Part shown: positions 26,267-35,024 of the stretch, in pieces
Position numbering within the stretch: the stretch's first letter is position 1
Layout of the letters: each line of letters starts with the position of its first letter
Source of the DNA: Desulfovibrio sp.
GTDB lineage: Bacteria > Desulfobacterota > Desulfovibrionia > Desulfovibrionales > Desulfovibrionaceae
Length of the DNA: 64,000 nucleotides
Direction of reading: 5' to 3'
NCBI GenBank assembly: GCA_030145055.1
Contig: JAQYWK010000002.1
Span: 682,001 to 746,000, forward strand
Program-made: the position numbers and the translations under genes
The notes under the pieces: generated by a model
What the model saw: the letters and a program-made list of their open reading frames with translations, nothing else
What the model was told of the DNA's origin: nothing
Database searches by the model: none

Positions 26267-27209
26267 ACTTATCGAAGTAGTTTCTCAGAACGACAAGCTT
26301 GAGCTTGTCGTTCTGAATAATGCTGTCGTGGATAATCTGCGAGCTTACAAGGATTCATCAACGGTAAGAAATAAAAAGAATTGGGATGCGGCAAAGAACG
26401 GTTTTGAAAAAGCCGTTGACCAAATGTGGGGGAAGTATTTTCCAGATGAAGGCAAAGAAACTCCTGCCGGATTTAAGAATTACACAGAGGTCCACAAGCA
26501 CCTGAAAGATCAAGGATACAGAATCTCTAAATCTCAGGTTTATGCTGACCAATCCATGCTTCCAAAAGGAAAGGATGGATTTATCGCTGATAGTATAGTC
26601 CGCAAATACGCACAGGCGAAAGGATTAACAAACAAAGAACCTTCTGCCCGTGAGCAAGCGGCCTCAGTAAAGACGCTTGAGGCTAAAGCGAAAGATGCCA
26701 GCGAAACAGCCCGTAAAACTCGGCTTCAAAATGAAATTCTTGAAAGCAAGCTGGGTAAAGAAACGAAAGCTCTTTTTCCAGCTGATGCAGTTAATTTCGA
26801 ATTTTCTAAGCGGGCGCAAACTTTTAGGTATGCTCTTGAAACTTGGGCAGAAAAAATGGCTGATCCTATTGCCGGAATTTTCGGAGCTAACGAAGAGGTT
26901 GCCGCCAAAATACTCGAGTCTATAGGTTTTGATAAATCAAAAGCTCCTGACTTAGCGGTTAAAATAATGGAACAGCAGTCAGGCTTTATCGAACTATTTA
27001 ATGCGGACATAAACGCCCTTCTCCATCCTTTTTCGAATGGGACATGGGAAACTGAAGAGATGTCTAACTTGATGCTCGAATGGCTGGAAATGGAAAAGGA
27101 AAAAGAAATTAAAACCATAGGAGAATTAATCGACCTTGTTAATTCCGGGGCTAGTGAGATTGAAGTTCTTGCTTCATTTCATTTAACTCGCAAATGGAGC
27201 ATGTGCTAG
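26247..27209 (+). CDS. Putative terminase small subunit
   Basis: The start is taken at the ATG at 26247, preceded by GAGCAGG and overlapping the methyltransferase end; a start at 26169 would lie further inside it. The 320-residue protein is mostly helical with a long basic coiled coil (SVKTLEAKAKDASETARKTRLQNEILE). A helix-turn-helix-like stretch TEVHKHLKDQGYRISKSQVY lies near residues 85-105. Position directly before the large subunit, and Nu1-like traits, suggest a DNA-recognition subunit. Family membership is not certain. Confidence 0.6.
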   Translation: MQEKFNKLIEVVSQNDKLELVVLNNAVVDNLRAYKDSSTVRNKKNWDAAKNGFEKAVDQMWGKYFPDEGKETPAGFKNYTEVHKHLKDQGYRISKSQVYADQSMLPKGKDGFIADSIVRKYAQAKGLTNKEPSAREQAASVKTLEAKAKDASETARKTRLQNEILESKLGKETKALFPADAVNFEFSKRAQTFRYALETWAEKMADPIAGIFGANEEVAAKILESIGFDKSKAPDLAVKIMEQQSGFIELFNADINALLHPFSNGTWETEEMSNLMLEWLEMEKEKEIKTIGELIDLVNSGASEIEVLASFHLTRKWSMC

Positions 27210-29098
27210 CAATGACCACCAGCCCTATCATAAATTTTTTCCCCGGTGAAAAAGCTGTATTTGCAATGCGGCCCCAGACACCGACTTATGAATGGGCTTG
27301 CAAAAATTTCAAACTTGCAGCCGGTCCTCAAAAAGGTAGCCTCTGGGACCCGAAAGACGTTCCGCATGCAAAGTTTATGATGGATATGTGGGATCGTCCT
27401 GAAGTTCGCAAAATGTTTTTTGTAGGACCATCGCAGGGAAGCAAGAAAACGACTATCGCATATGCTTGTGCTCTTGCCCGTATTTCTAGGAGGCCCGGAC
27501 CGCTCGGCATTGCGATGCCGGATCAAGACGCTATTGAACGTGTTTTTACAGAAAGATTAACTCACCACTTGAACGGCAGTCCCTTTCTTCGTTCCCTCAT
27601 TTCGCCAAGCCGATACGCTGAGCAGAAGTCTCAAATTCAATTGAAAGATGGCTCCATGATTCTCGGCATTTGGTGTGGATCTGAAATGCGTATGTCTTCC
27701 TTCTCAGCTGAAACGATGCTGATTGACGAAGAAGATGCCAACGCAAACAAAGCTTCGGTTTCGACTGCGGAAGAAAGAACATGGAGCTACAAGCGCACAC
27801 ACAAAATTTTCCGTTTTACCAAACCGCGCGGAACCGAAGAAGAATCTACGATCTGGAAGGACATGCGGGCAGAAGCACAGGCGAGATATAAATATCACGC
27901 AGTATGCCCTTCTGTTGCCTGTCGAACTCCACAAGTTATGGATTTTGACAACATTCATGTTCCTGACAAGATTCGCGATCCTGCTCTGATTGAAGAAAAG
28001 AAACTAGCCAGATACGTCTGCCCTCATTGCGGATACGAATGGTCGGACTTCATTCGCAACAAAGCTCTCGATGCTGGATTTTGGGCAACCGATTCCAAGG
28101 TGGAAAACCCAACTGTTGTTGGTTTCCATTTGCCGTCTTGGATGTGCAAATCAATGTCGCTGTCCAAAGTGATGGCTGACTATTTCAAAAAGCGGCGCGA
28201 AGGACAGGACGGAATACTGTGGTTCGACAATTCGCACCGCGCTATGCCTTATGAGCCTACGATAGTTCAAGCCGATGAAGATCAACTGAAAGAATTCATC
28301 ATGCCGGAGCTGGCGGCGCAAATTGTGCCGAAAGGAGCTGTGGCTCTGACTCTATCTGTTGATACTCAAAAGGATCATTTTTGGTATTCAATCTGCGCCC
28401 ATTCTGTTGAACCTCGCTGGGAATGCATTATCGATTACGGACGTGTTGATTCATTTGAAGAGCTTAAAGAAATAGCCTTTAAAACGTCCTACCGACAAGA
28501 AGGATCTCAGGACCGTATGGGCATCTGGAAAGGCGTAATTGATACAGGTGGTGGTCGCGACAAGCCGCTAGAAGAATCCCGAACAGAGCAAGTATATAAA
28601 TGGCTCCTTAAATTACCACCGGGAGTCATGTTCGGTACAAAGGGTATGAGCCATAAAACGCCGGGAGTAGTCATTAAGCGTTCATTGCTTGAGACTCTGC
28701 CAAGCGGAAAGAAAATGAAGAGCGGGCTAAAACTAACTTTGCTCGATGCAGATACTTTCAAATCGCTTGTATTCTGGCGGCTATCTGAAGGCCATGAAGA
28801 AGAACCTATATTCTTTCACGCTGACACCGGAGATGATTATTTCAAGCAGCTCTTATCAGAAAAGAAAGTATGGGATCGCAAAAAGAAAAAAGAAGTGTGG
28901 AAGAAAATCAGAAACGATAACCACTATCTTGATACTATGGGAGGACATATGGCTCTATCGCATTTTCAGTGGAAGCCCACGTTGGAAAGTCTTGTTGAAC
29001 AGCTTAGTAAGCCGAAAAAAGCAAACAGCGGACCGCCTCCGATTAATTCAGGGCCACCTAGGGGTGGGTCTTTTGGTGGTCGAGGGAGGGGTTGGTAA
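27194..29098 (+). CDS. Terminase large subunit (lambda gpA family)
   Basis: The 634-residue protein has an ATPase domain with Walker A-like GPSQGSKKT (residues 78-86) and Walker B TMLIDEEDA, and a CPHCG zinc-binding insert near residue 276. A nuclease domain follows, with acidic residues in LSVDTQKDHFWY and VIDTGGGRD. This is the GpA family that cuts cos or headful sites and pumps DNA into the prohead. The start is ambiguous: ATG at 27194 or 27212. The C-terminus is a Gly/Arg tail. Stop and next start overlap (TAATG). Confidence 0.92.
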   Translation: MEHVLAMTTSPIINFFPGEKAVFAMRPQTPTYEWACKNFKLAAGPQKGSLWDPKDVPHAKFMMDMWDRPEVRKMFFVGPSQGSKKTTIAYACALARISRRPGPLGIAMPDQDAIERVFTERLTHHLNGSPFLRSLISPSRYAEQKSQIQLKDGSMILGIWCGSEMRMSSFSAETMLIDEEDANANKASVSTAEERTWSYKRTHKIFRFTKPRGTEEESTIWKDMRAEAQARYKYHAVCPSVACRTPQVMDFDNIHVPDKIRDPALIEEKKLARYVCPHCGYEWSDFIRNKALDAGFWATDSKVENPTVVGFHLPSWMCKSMSLSKVMADYFKKRREGQDGILWFDNSHRAMPYEPTIVQADEDQLKEFIMPELAAQIVPKGAVALTLSVDTQKDHFWYSICAHSVEPRWECIIDYGRVDSFEELKEIAFKTSYRQEGSQDRMGIWKGVIDTGGGRDKPLEESRTEQVYKWLLKLPPGVMFGTKGMSHKTPGVVIKRSLLETLPSGKKMKSGLKLTLLDADTFKSLVFWRLSEGHEEEPIFFHADTGDDYFKQLLSEKKVWDRKKKKEVWKKIRNDNHYLDTMGGHMALSHFQWKPTLESLVEQLSKPKKANSGPPPINSGPPRGGSFGGRGRGW

Positions 29099-29274
29099 TG
29101 AGTTCGGTTGTATCGAGCAAAAAAGCTCAAACTCTGATCGGTTGTGGTAAAACTAAATTTTGGGAACTTGTGGCTTGTGGAGAATTTCCTAATGCATACA
29201 AGGTCGGACGCAAGATTATGGTGCCGAAATCGGATATTGAGGAGTTTGTTTTCCGATCAAAAATACGAAAGTAA
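29098..29274 (+). CDS. Small helix-turn-helix protein (excisionase/AlpA-like)
   Basis: The 58-residue product begins at the ATG that overlaps the terminase stop. KKAQTLIGCGKTKFWELVACGEFPNAYKVGRKIMVPKSDIEEFV is a winged-helix HTH_17 fold over residues 7-50. Such proteins act as excisionases or regulators. Here it may control the cargo genes that start 107 bp later. It closes the packaging operon before the AT-rich insert. Confidence 0.75.
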   Translation: MSSVVSSKKAQTLIGCGKTKFWELVACGEFPNAYKVGRKIMVPKSDIEEFVFRSKIRK

Positions 29275-29380
29275 ACAATGCATTATATTTCAAATAAGGT
29301 ATTGACCAAATTTATTAAAAATGTGACATAAAACACATATTCGTAAATTTTACCCAAATATAAGACTAAAGAGATAAAAA

Positions 29381-30688
29381 ATGCTTGTTGAACTCACAGT
29401 TGAAAATTTTAGATCCATAGGTGCTTCTCAAACATTTAGTATGGTTGCGGCAAATAGAAAAGAACTCGAAGAAAATGTCTTCGAGGCTCCAAATAGTGAA
29501 AAGTTTTCACTTCTCAAATCAGCATTAATTTATGGGGCAAATGCATCAGGTAAAACAAACCTATTGCTCTCTCTTAGAGCTCTATGCCATCTTATTATCG
29601 AATCTAGGAAATATGATGCAGACCAACTTTTCGCTTGCTATGAACCGTGCAGGGTTGATGAAGATCTAGTAAATAAAAATATTTCTTTGGAAATTGAATT
29701 TTATTCTTCTGATATTTTTGATGAAGTTAGACTCCGACGGTACAATTTTCAAGTTGAATTCAATTCATCCCAAATTATAAAAGAAAAGCTATCTGCATTT
29801 AAAACTGCAAGACCTACTAATGTTTTCTCACGAGAACTAGGAAAAGACGTTAGCTGGGGCAATATCTTTACTAAGAGCGATAAAGAATTTGCGACCAATA
29901 AAAACCAATTATTTTTATCTGTTGCTGGTAATTTGAAAACTCATTTTTTAAATAAAATCATGTATTTTTTTACTGATACATTAATTTTACCACCCCAAAC
30001 ACATATCATTGGGAGTACATCTGCTTCAACTTATACTACTTTGATTAAAAACTTAGAAAAAAAATCTGAAAAAAATTCTTATTCCAGTTTAATGAAAGTA
30101 GCAGATATCGGTATTTCAAATATCCATGTTAAAAAAAGAGATCTTGACAAATTAAACTTACCAGAAGATACGCCAGAAGCCATAAAAGAAGCGTTAAAAT
30201 ATGAACTTCTTCTGACTCACCCCTTGTTTAAAAAACTAGAACAGGTAGGCCATATAGATTTTGGAATTGAAGAGGAATCTGATGGAACAAAAAGACTCCT
30301 TACACTCGCCAATAAAATTTTTAAAGTTCTTAGCACTGGTGGAGTCTTTGTTGTTGATGAAATTGAAACAAGCTTACATCCTGAAATATCGCGTGTAATA
30401 TTAGAGCTCTTTTCCGAAAAAAGTACAAATCCTAATAATGCTCAACTAATTGCTACCACACATGATGTAACACTTTTAAACTCTAAAAGATTACGTCGTG
30501 ATCAAGTATGGTTTGCAGAAAAAAATAAACAAGCGCAAACAAATTTGTATAGTTTAGTTGAATTTAAAAATAGTGATCTAAGAAGAGAAACGGCATATGG
30601 AACATGGTATCTGAATGGTAGATTTGGAGCCATCCCCACAATTGGTCCATTAACTCATCTTACAAAATGTGATGAGTGTAAGGGCTAA
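29381..30688 (+). CDS. RloA-like AAA ATPase (SMC/OLD-type)
   Basis: The 435-residue protein starts LVELTVENFRSIG, the N-terminal strand of RecF/OLD-type ATPases. Walker A is GANASGKT at residues 52-59, Walker B VFVVDE around 322-327 and the H-loop ATTHD about 35 residues later. The region between is a long coiled insertion. It forms a pair with the RloB gene 2 bp after its stop. In PARIS and related defence systems an ATPase of this type senses a trigger and controls a partner nuclease. The gene is visibly AT-richer than the phage genes around it, consistent with acquired cargo. Confidence 0.82.
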   Translation: MLVELTVENFRSIGASQTFSMVAANRKELEENVFEAPNSEKFSLLKSALIYGANASGKTNLLLSLRALCHLIIESRKYDADQLFACYEPCRVDEDLVNKNISLEIEFYSSDIFDEVRLRRYNFQVEFNSSQIIKEKLSAFKTARPTNVFSRELGKDVSWGNIFTKSDKEFATNKNQLFLSVAGNLKTHFLNKIMYFFTDTLILPPQTHIIGSTSASTYTTLIKNLEKKSEKNSYSSLMKVADIGISNIHVKKRDLDKLNLPEDTPEAIKEALKYELLLTHPLFKKLEQVGHIDFGIEEESDGTKRLLTLANKIFKVLSTGGVFVVDEIETSLHPEISRVILELFSEKSTNPNNAQLIATTHDVTLLNSKRLRRDQVWFAEKNKQAQTNLYSLVEFKNSDLRRETAYGTWYLNGRFGAIPTIGPLTHLTKCDECKG

Positions 30689-30690
30689 TC

Positions 30691-31308
30691 ATGGCAAAAA
30701 AAAGAAAAACAAATAAAATACCGGTACTACGCTCTTTCTTAATTTTCTGCGAAGGTAAAAAAACTGAAGTTAATTACCTAAAAAGTTATATACACTCTTT
30801 AAAATTAAATTCTAAACTAGCTCGGGTAGAACCACTTTTCATAAATAAAACTAATCCATGGGGGATAGTCAATGAAGCATGCGCCCAGAAAAAAAAGATA
30901 GAAAAGGATGCTCCCAAAGGGTGTGAATTTTGGGTAGCATTTGACAAAGACACTCATGCTAAGCTTCCAGAGTCTTTTAAAAAAGCTAAAGACAACGGAC
31001 TCAAAGTAGCTTTCTCCAGCATTTGCTTTGAGCTATGGTTCTTATTACATTACGTAACCAACCCGGCTCATGCAGTAGACTGTACTGCTCATAATACAGC
31101 ACTTAAGCAATATGTTACTGATTACGAAAAAAAATCTGACTGTATGTATGAAATACTCTGTGACAAGACTGATGATGCAAAAAGAAACGCAATAAGGATT
31201 AGAAATATGGGCAATGGCCCAATATATAATCGATATCCATACACAGATGTAGATAAGCTTTTAGAAGCAATCGATAAGTTTAAAGAGGATCATAATCTTT
31301 CCCCCTAA
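30691..31308 (+). CDS. RloB-like protein with TOPRIM-like acidic residues
   Basis: The 205-residue protein matches RloB (PF13707): the N-terminal LIFCEGKKTEVNYLKSY (Glu21), FWVAFDKDTH (Asp85, Asp87) and the SSICFELWFLLHY block near 109-121. A Glu plus D-x-D set is what metal-dependent TOPRIM nucleases use. It is expected to be the effector of the RloA-like ATPase. RloA/RloB genes were first named as open frames linked to type I restriction loci; no restriction genes are present here. Its last 29 bp overlap the reverse-strand SWIM gene. Confidence 0.78.
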   Translation: MAKKRKTNKIPVLRSFLIFCEGKKTEVNYLKSYIHSLKLNSKLARVEPLFINKTNPWGIVNEACAQKKKIEKDAPKGCEFWVAFDKDTHAKLPESFKKAKDNGLKVAFSSICFELWFLLHYVTNPAHAVDCTAHNTALKQYVTDYEKKSDCMYEILCDKTDDAKRNAIRIRNMGNGPIYNRYPYTDVDKLLEAIDKFKEDHNLSP

Positions 31309-31723
31309 AATTGCACCCCCTACCCTCAATCCCAGCCTCAACAATCCTATCATCTGTGATTGCAGTGATAGGATAGACTGAAGCAAGATGCTTACATATT
31401 CTACGCGGATCACCGAGTCCGTATCTAGCTCTCCGGTTTAACCAATCTGGACAGGTACAAGTTTCTAGATTGATATCTACTTCGTAATAAAGACCAGGAA
31501 TAGTAAAGCTTTCGACCATTTGATCATCAGCAGGTTTAGCCCTGAGAACTCTGGTTCTGTCATAATACGAATCAAGGGCAGCCTTCGTCTCTTTATTCTT
31601 AGTCCTCTTCCTCCAGAACCTGACAATAGGTTCCGCAATTCCTATCAACCCACAAATGAAGCCTAGCACCAGTACAGGGAACGTAACGATTTCCCATAAA
31701 ACTTTTTTTATAAACTTTCCCAC
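31280..31723 (-). CDS. Membrane-anchored SWIM zinc-finger protein
   Basis: The 147-residue protein has an N-terminal hydrophobic stretch (about residues 8-30, WEIVTFPVLVLGFICGLIG), then a cytoplasmic part. A SWIM motif follows: CTC at about residues 88-90, then CKH near 110-112 (C-x-C-x(n)-C-x-H). SWIM domains bind DNA or protein. It faces the RloAB genes on the opposite strand and overlaps RloB's end by 29 bp. Function unknown; an immunity or regulatory partner of RloAB is conceivable but not shown. Confidence 0.65.
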   Translation of the reverse strand: MGKFIKKVLWEIVTFPVLVLGFICGLIGIAEPIVRFWRKRTKNKETKAALDSYYDRTRVLRAKPADDQMVESFTIPGLYYEVDINLETCTCPDWLNRRARYGLGDPRRICKHLASVYPITAITDDRIVEAGIEGRGCNFRGKDYDPL

Positions 31724-32006
31724 TTGACATCCCCCCCATTTTTCTCCAACCTAACACCAGAGCTTAGAACCTCTTAAATTCCGTAGGCGGCCTTCCGCTC
31801 CCGTCAGCAGTGGCTTTTTTATGTCCAATTTTTTGCTGCAACTTATTTTCGGACATACTATTTAGTCTCCATATTTTGTCGGGAGTCTGTAAGTTATACA
31901 ATACCCTTCGGGGGAAGACTTGCAGGGGCGTTCCTACGGACGTCGTTCTAAACTCCCGGCAATTACCCAAAGTCTTAGAACACTTTCAACCGTAGGAGCT
32001 ACTCTC
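31724..32006. other. Intergenic leader between SWIM gene and small-gene cluster
   Basis: About 280 bp with no well-supported gene; probably promoters for the flanking divergent genes. A reverse 30-codon frame (31764-31856) has GGAG 10 nt before its ATG but nothing else in its favour. Confidence 0.35.
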
Positions 32007-32402
32007 ATGAGTACTAATCCAATTTCCCTTTCCATTACCCTTCTTGACGAAACAATCCAAAATCACGTTCTTATTAAACTGCCAGAGATTACTGAACATC
32101 TGGACTGCCTCTCGAATTTACCCAGCTACACTTCCGTGTATGAACTTTCCGAGATGCTCTGCAATTCATCGGAAACCCTGCATAATGATTTTATGTCTGA
32201 AGTTAATAGCTTTTCTGAAAATGGTATTGCCGTGATTTCAGCAGCTGACATTCTCAAGCATATAGCCAAGCTCACCCGCCCTTTTGAATTGCTTGCAAAG
32301 ATCACCAATGATGAAGCCATTACCGAAATGATCAACTCCATTGTGAATGGCCTTGATATCAAGGTTATGGAACTTCTTCGCGGAGGTTCCGATCATGAAT
32401 AA
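32007..32402 (+). CDS. Small helical prophage protein, unknown function
   Basis: The ATG at 32007 has AGGAG 8 nt upstream; earlier ATGs in frame lack a ribosome site. The 131-residue protein is helical and acidic with no membrane segment (LLDETIQNHVLIKLPEITEHL, AADILKHIAKLTRPFELLAK). It overlaps the next gene by 8 bp, so the cluster 32007-33498 is likely one operon ending with the antirepressor. Confidence 0.6.
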   Translation: MSTNPISLSITLLDETIQNHVLIKLPEITEHLDCLSNLPSYTSVYELSEMLCNSSETLHNDFMSEVNSFSENGIAVISAADILKHIAKLTRPFELLAKITNDEAITEMINSIVNGLDIKVMELLRGGSDHE

Positions 32403-32607
32403 CGTCATCCCATTCCCTACAAAAAATTCAAAACAGATTTACCGTCCAACAAAAGGCGTTACAGGAAGAACAATGCCCGCCAGCCACGCATGGGGAGAAA
32501 TGACTAAGTTTATCTCATATCTCACTGACACGCACGATGATCCATCCGTGATCGTGATCCGTGGCAATGGAGAAATCCGCATCAAGTTTCGCGGGGGTAG
32601 TAAATAA
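32395..32607 (+). CDS. Small prophage protein (70 aa), unknown
   Basis: The start at 32395 follows GGAGG in the end of the previous gene. The product reads NNVIPFPTKNSKQIYRPTKGV and ends in IVIRGNGEIRIKFRGG, which looks like a beta-rich basic domain. Its stop overlaps the next start (TAATG). Family not recognised. Confidence 0.55.
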   Translation: MNNVIPFPTKNSKQIYRPTKGVTGRTMPASHAWGEMTKFISYLTDTHDDPSVIVIRGNGEIRIKFRGGSK

Positions 32608-32705
32608 TGAACACTGAAACCGTAACAGTCCTCAAATCAAATTTGAATCAAAAAGTGTCGAGCACAACAGCCATGCTGAGAGAGGGACTGTGCCATGCAG
32701 AATAA
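32607..32705 (+). CDS. Possible 32-residue coupled peptide
   Basis: The frame starts inside the stop of the preceding gene and ends 11 bp after the antirepressor start, so it bridges the two. The sequence is MNTETVTVLKSNLNQ then a short helix. It has no ribosome site of its own beyond coupling. Translation is plausible but unproven. Confidence 0.35.
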   Translation: MNTETVTVLKSNLNQKVSSTTAMLREGLCHAE

Positions 32706-33498
32706 TATCATCCCCTTTGATTTTGGCGACAACCTTGTGCGAGTTCACAAAACAGACGATTCCAGTTTTTGGTTTGTGGCGAAAGATGTTTGTCAGGTTT
32801 TGGATTTGTCTAATACGAGCAAGGCAATTGATTCATTGGATGAAGATGAAAAGGGTGTAACTAATAGTTATACCCTTGGCGGACAGCAATCTATGTCAAT
32901 CATTTCAGAATCCGGCCTATATTCCCTAATCTTCCGCTCCCGCAAACCCGAAGCTAAAAAGTTCCGCAAGTGGGTAACTTCCGAAGTCCTACCCTCTTTG
33001 CGCAAAACAGGAACATACGAATGCGTTCCAGCTCCGGCACCAACTTCGTGTCTGCCAGACGCAACCCTATACCTAAAGCCCAACTTGCGATCCACTGCCA
33101 TGAATACGGCAATGCAAATGGTTAAGCATACAGATGGCACTCTTGAGGATCTTGATTCTCTATACGCCAAATATTGCGCAATGCTTGCCGCCAAACCTAC
33201 AATATCTCAAGAGCCAAAAGGATTACCGCCCTTAAGAAGACTGGTAAGCACTGCCGGAACTGAACTTGATGAACATCTGTTCCAACAATGGGCTGTCGAG
33301 CGGTTGTCTCCAGTTCTGCGAAAAGGCGTACAAGCCGCAAAGCTCTATAATGATTTCACCCATTTTTGCAAAAAGCATGGAGTACAACCTCCAGTCATAA
33401 AAATATGGGGAACTCTCATGGGCGACCGCTTTGAAAAATATAAAAGTGGTAATATCTGCTACAAAGTAGCTATTGTTCCTGTGCCGCCATCAAGATAG
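32695..33498 (+). CDS. BRO-N domain phage antirepressor
   Basis: The 267-residue protein has a BRO-N domain at residues 5-105: SSFWFVAKDVCQVLDLSNT, IISESGLYSLIFRSRKPEAKKFRKWVTSEVLPSLRK. That fold is typical of prophage antirepressors which bind DNA or a repressor. The C-terminal half is an unrecognised helical domain (LDEHLFQQWAVERLSPVLRK). As part of the cargo block it may counter repression in cis or of co-resident phages. Confidence 0.85.
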   Translation: MQNNIIPFDFGDNLVRVHKTDDSSFWFVAKDVCQVLDLSNTSKAIDSLDEDEKGVTNSYTLGGQQSMSIISESGLYSLIFRSRKPEAKKFRKWVTSEVLPSLRKTGTYECVPAPAPTSCLPDATLYLKPNLRSTAMNTAMQMVKHTDGTLEDLDSLYAKYCAMLAAKPTISQEPKGLPPLRRLVSTAGTELDEHLFQQWAVERLSPVLRKGVQAAKLYNDFTHFCKKHGVQPPVIKIWGTLMGDRFEKYKSGNICYKVAIVPVPPSR

Positions 33499-33553
33499 AA
33501 GCTTTTAACTATAATCGGAATATACATAGTTAATACAATATGTGGAGACCTTA

Positions 33554-33598
33554 AAAACGTTGTAAAACTGGATTTGCATCTTTTTTTTACAACGTTTT
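33554..33598. terminator. Bidirectional terminator between antirepressor and channel genes
   Basis: AAAACGTTGTAAA (33554-33566) is a perfect inverted match to TTTACAACGTTTT (33586-33598). T runs follow in both directions. The right arm overlaps the stop codon of the reverse-strand channel gene. Confidence 0.7.
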
Positions 33599-34714
33599 AT
33601 TATTTTTTAATAATCGAGCCAATCTTGCTCTATATTTCAAATATCTTAAACGGCTCATTCCAAGGGCAAGACGTTTTCTTTTTAAAGGACTCATATTTGT
33701 CTGAATACCATACGCAAGAAAAATTTCGATAGGAATAAATTCTTCACCATTACATAAAAAGCATCCCCCTTTTGCACATTTAGGATTGGGGCAATACACT
33801 TTATCCTCAACGTTACTGAGCGTTTTTACTAACTCGCTCGAAAATTTTAAATCCTTCGCAAATTGACTAATTTCTTTTTTAGCCTTTTTTATCTGACGCT
33901 TATAGCCATTTAAAATATCAACTTTATTTAATCTGGTCGACAAGCTAGTAAACCAATAAACGATGGACAATAGAGTTCCTATGTTAACAACCATGACTAA
34001 TAGTCGCGATCCATTGGAAATCGGAATAACGTCTCCATAGCCTAATGTTGTATACGTAACTAAGAAAAAATATAAAAAATCAAAGCCAGATAAAAGTCCA
34101 TCTATTGTTCCACCCATCATTAGGATGCGAAATTTCATATCAAAAAGAATATGTATCATCCAAAGTAAAAGTGAACATTGTAATATCATCGACAAAAAAT
34201 ACACAGGAGATCTATCAATTCCAAACTTGTTAAAGTTATGATTTACACCTTCAACCATAAGAGCAAATAAACTATCACGATACATTTTATTGTTAAAATC
34301 AGCAATCCACGAAAATATAAATGCGCTTAAACAAATAACAGCTGTTATCATCAGTATAAGAAACGTATAAAAATATAAAAATAAAAATATATACCAACAT
34401 GCAATATGTAAAACATCGCTAAATGGGGGTGAGAAAAAATAATTCCTGTAAGCAATATTCACCCCTCTTGTCTGTGTTAAAAGAAAGATTAAGGCCAGTA
34501 AGCTCAAAGCAATATCAATAATTTTACATTTATAATGCCTAAGCATTGCGTGCCTTGCTACATGAATTGCAAGTTTACCATGATCACAAGGGGCCTGCTC
34601 TAATTTGATCTTATATTTTGACGTGCAAAAAAATGACCTAAGCCCTGTCACATAACTGGGGCTGAACACTGGTATTCCTGAAATGGAAGACTTTATCTCA
34701 TCAATGTTACTCAC
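33587..34714 (-). CDS. Potassium-channel-like membrane protein
   Basis: The 375-residue protein has about five hydrophobic segments in its first 250 residues. The last pair flanks a pore loop with TTLGYGD at residues 222-228, the K+ selectivity filter. Thus it looks like a two-TM pore (Ion_trans_2) preceded by two or three extra spans. The cytoplasmic tail has a coiled stretch (RQIKKAKKEISQFAKDLKF) and a Cys-rich zinc-type motif CPNPKCAKGGCFLC, then a basic end. The gene is AT-rich and oriented against the phage genes. Its ligand or trigger is unknown. Prophage-borne, possibly an abortive-infection or fitness gene. Confidence 0.78.
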   Translation of the reverse strand: MSNIDEIKSSISGIPVFSPSYVTGLRSFFCTSKYKIKLEQAPCDHGKLAIHVARHAMLRHYKCKIIDIALSLLALIFLLTQTRGVNIAYRNYFFSPPFSDVLHIACWYIFLFLYFYTFLILMITAVICLSAFIFSWIADFNNKMYRDSLFALMVEGVNHNFNKFGIDRSPVYFLSMILQCSLLLWMIHILFDMKFRILMMGGTIDGLLSGFDFLYFFLVTYTTLGYGDVIPISNGSRLLVMVVNIGTLLSIVYWFTSLSTRLNKVDILNGYKRQIKKAKKEISQFAKDLKFSSELVKTLSNVEDKVYCPNPKCAKGGCFLCNGEEFIPIEIFLAYGIQTNMSPLKRKRLALGMSRLRYLKYRARLARLLKNNKTL

Positions 34715-34783
34715 AAAAGTTAACTCCCTATTAATAGAGAAAGGCTAAATATTAGCAGTCCATTTACTGTTGAAGCCATCTTA

Positions 34784-34832
34784 TTTACTTGAATTAAAGA
34801 TCTAATAATTACTATAGTTTTATTCAAGTAAA
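34784..34832. repeat. Inverted repeat in the channel gene promoter region
   Basis: TTTACTTGAAT (34784-34794) and ATTCAAGTAAA (34822-34832) are perfect 11-bp inverse copies 27 bp apart. They could bind a regulator or form a hairpin upstream of the channel gene. Confidence 0.4.
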
Positions 34833-34972
34833 AATTAGGTTTTTTTTACTCATTGGGATCGTATGTAAACAAAACAAACACATAGAACAAACTCAATATT
34901 TTTGAACTATACAACTTTCTTAGAAAATCTTAATTTTTTAATTCAACAATATCAACCATTTAAAGATCTATA

Positions 34973-35024
34973 GTTCGCCACGGTTCGCCACGTACCGTGC
35001 GTTAAATCCACCCATGATTTAACG
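34973..35024 (+). promoter_or_regulatory. Repeat and hairpin leader before the gpW-like gene
   Basis: GTTCGCCACG occurs twice in tandem (34973-34982, 34983-34992). CACGGT/ACCGTG and CGTTAAATC/GATTTAACG (35000-35008 and 35016-35024) can form two hairpins. The ATG at 35032 has no clear ribosome site, so the second hairpin may restrict translation. Confidence 0.4.

Noticed and set aside
31764-31856. A 30-codon reverse frame (SENKLQQKIGHKK...)
   Set aside because: Only a spaced GGAG supports it; length and lack of context are not enough to call a gene.
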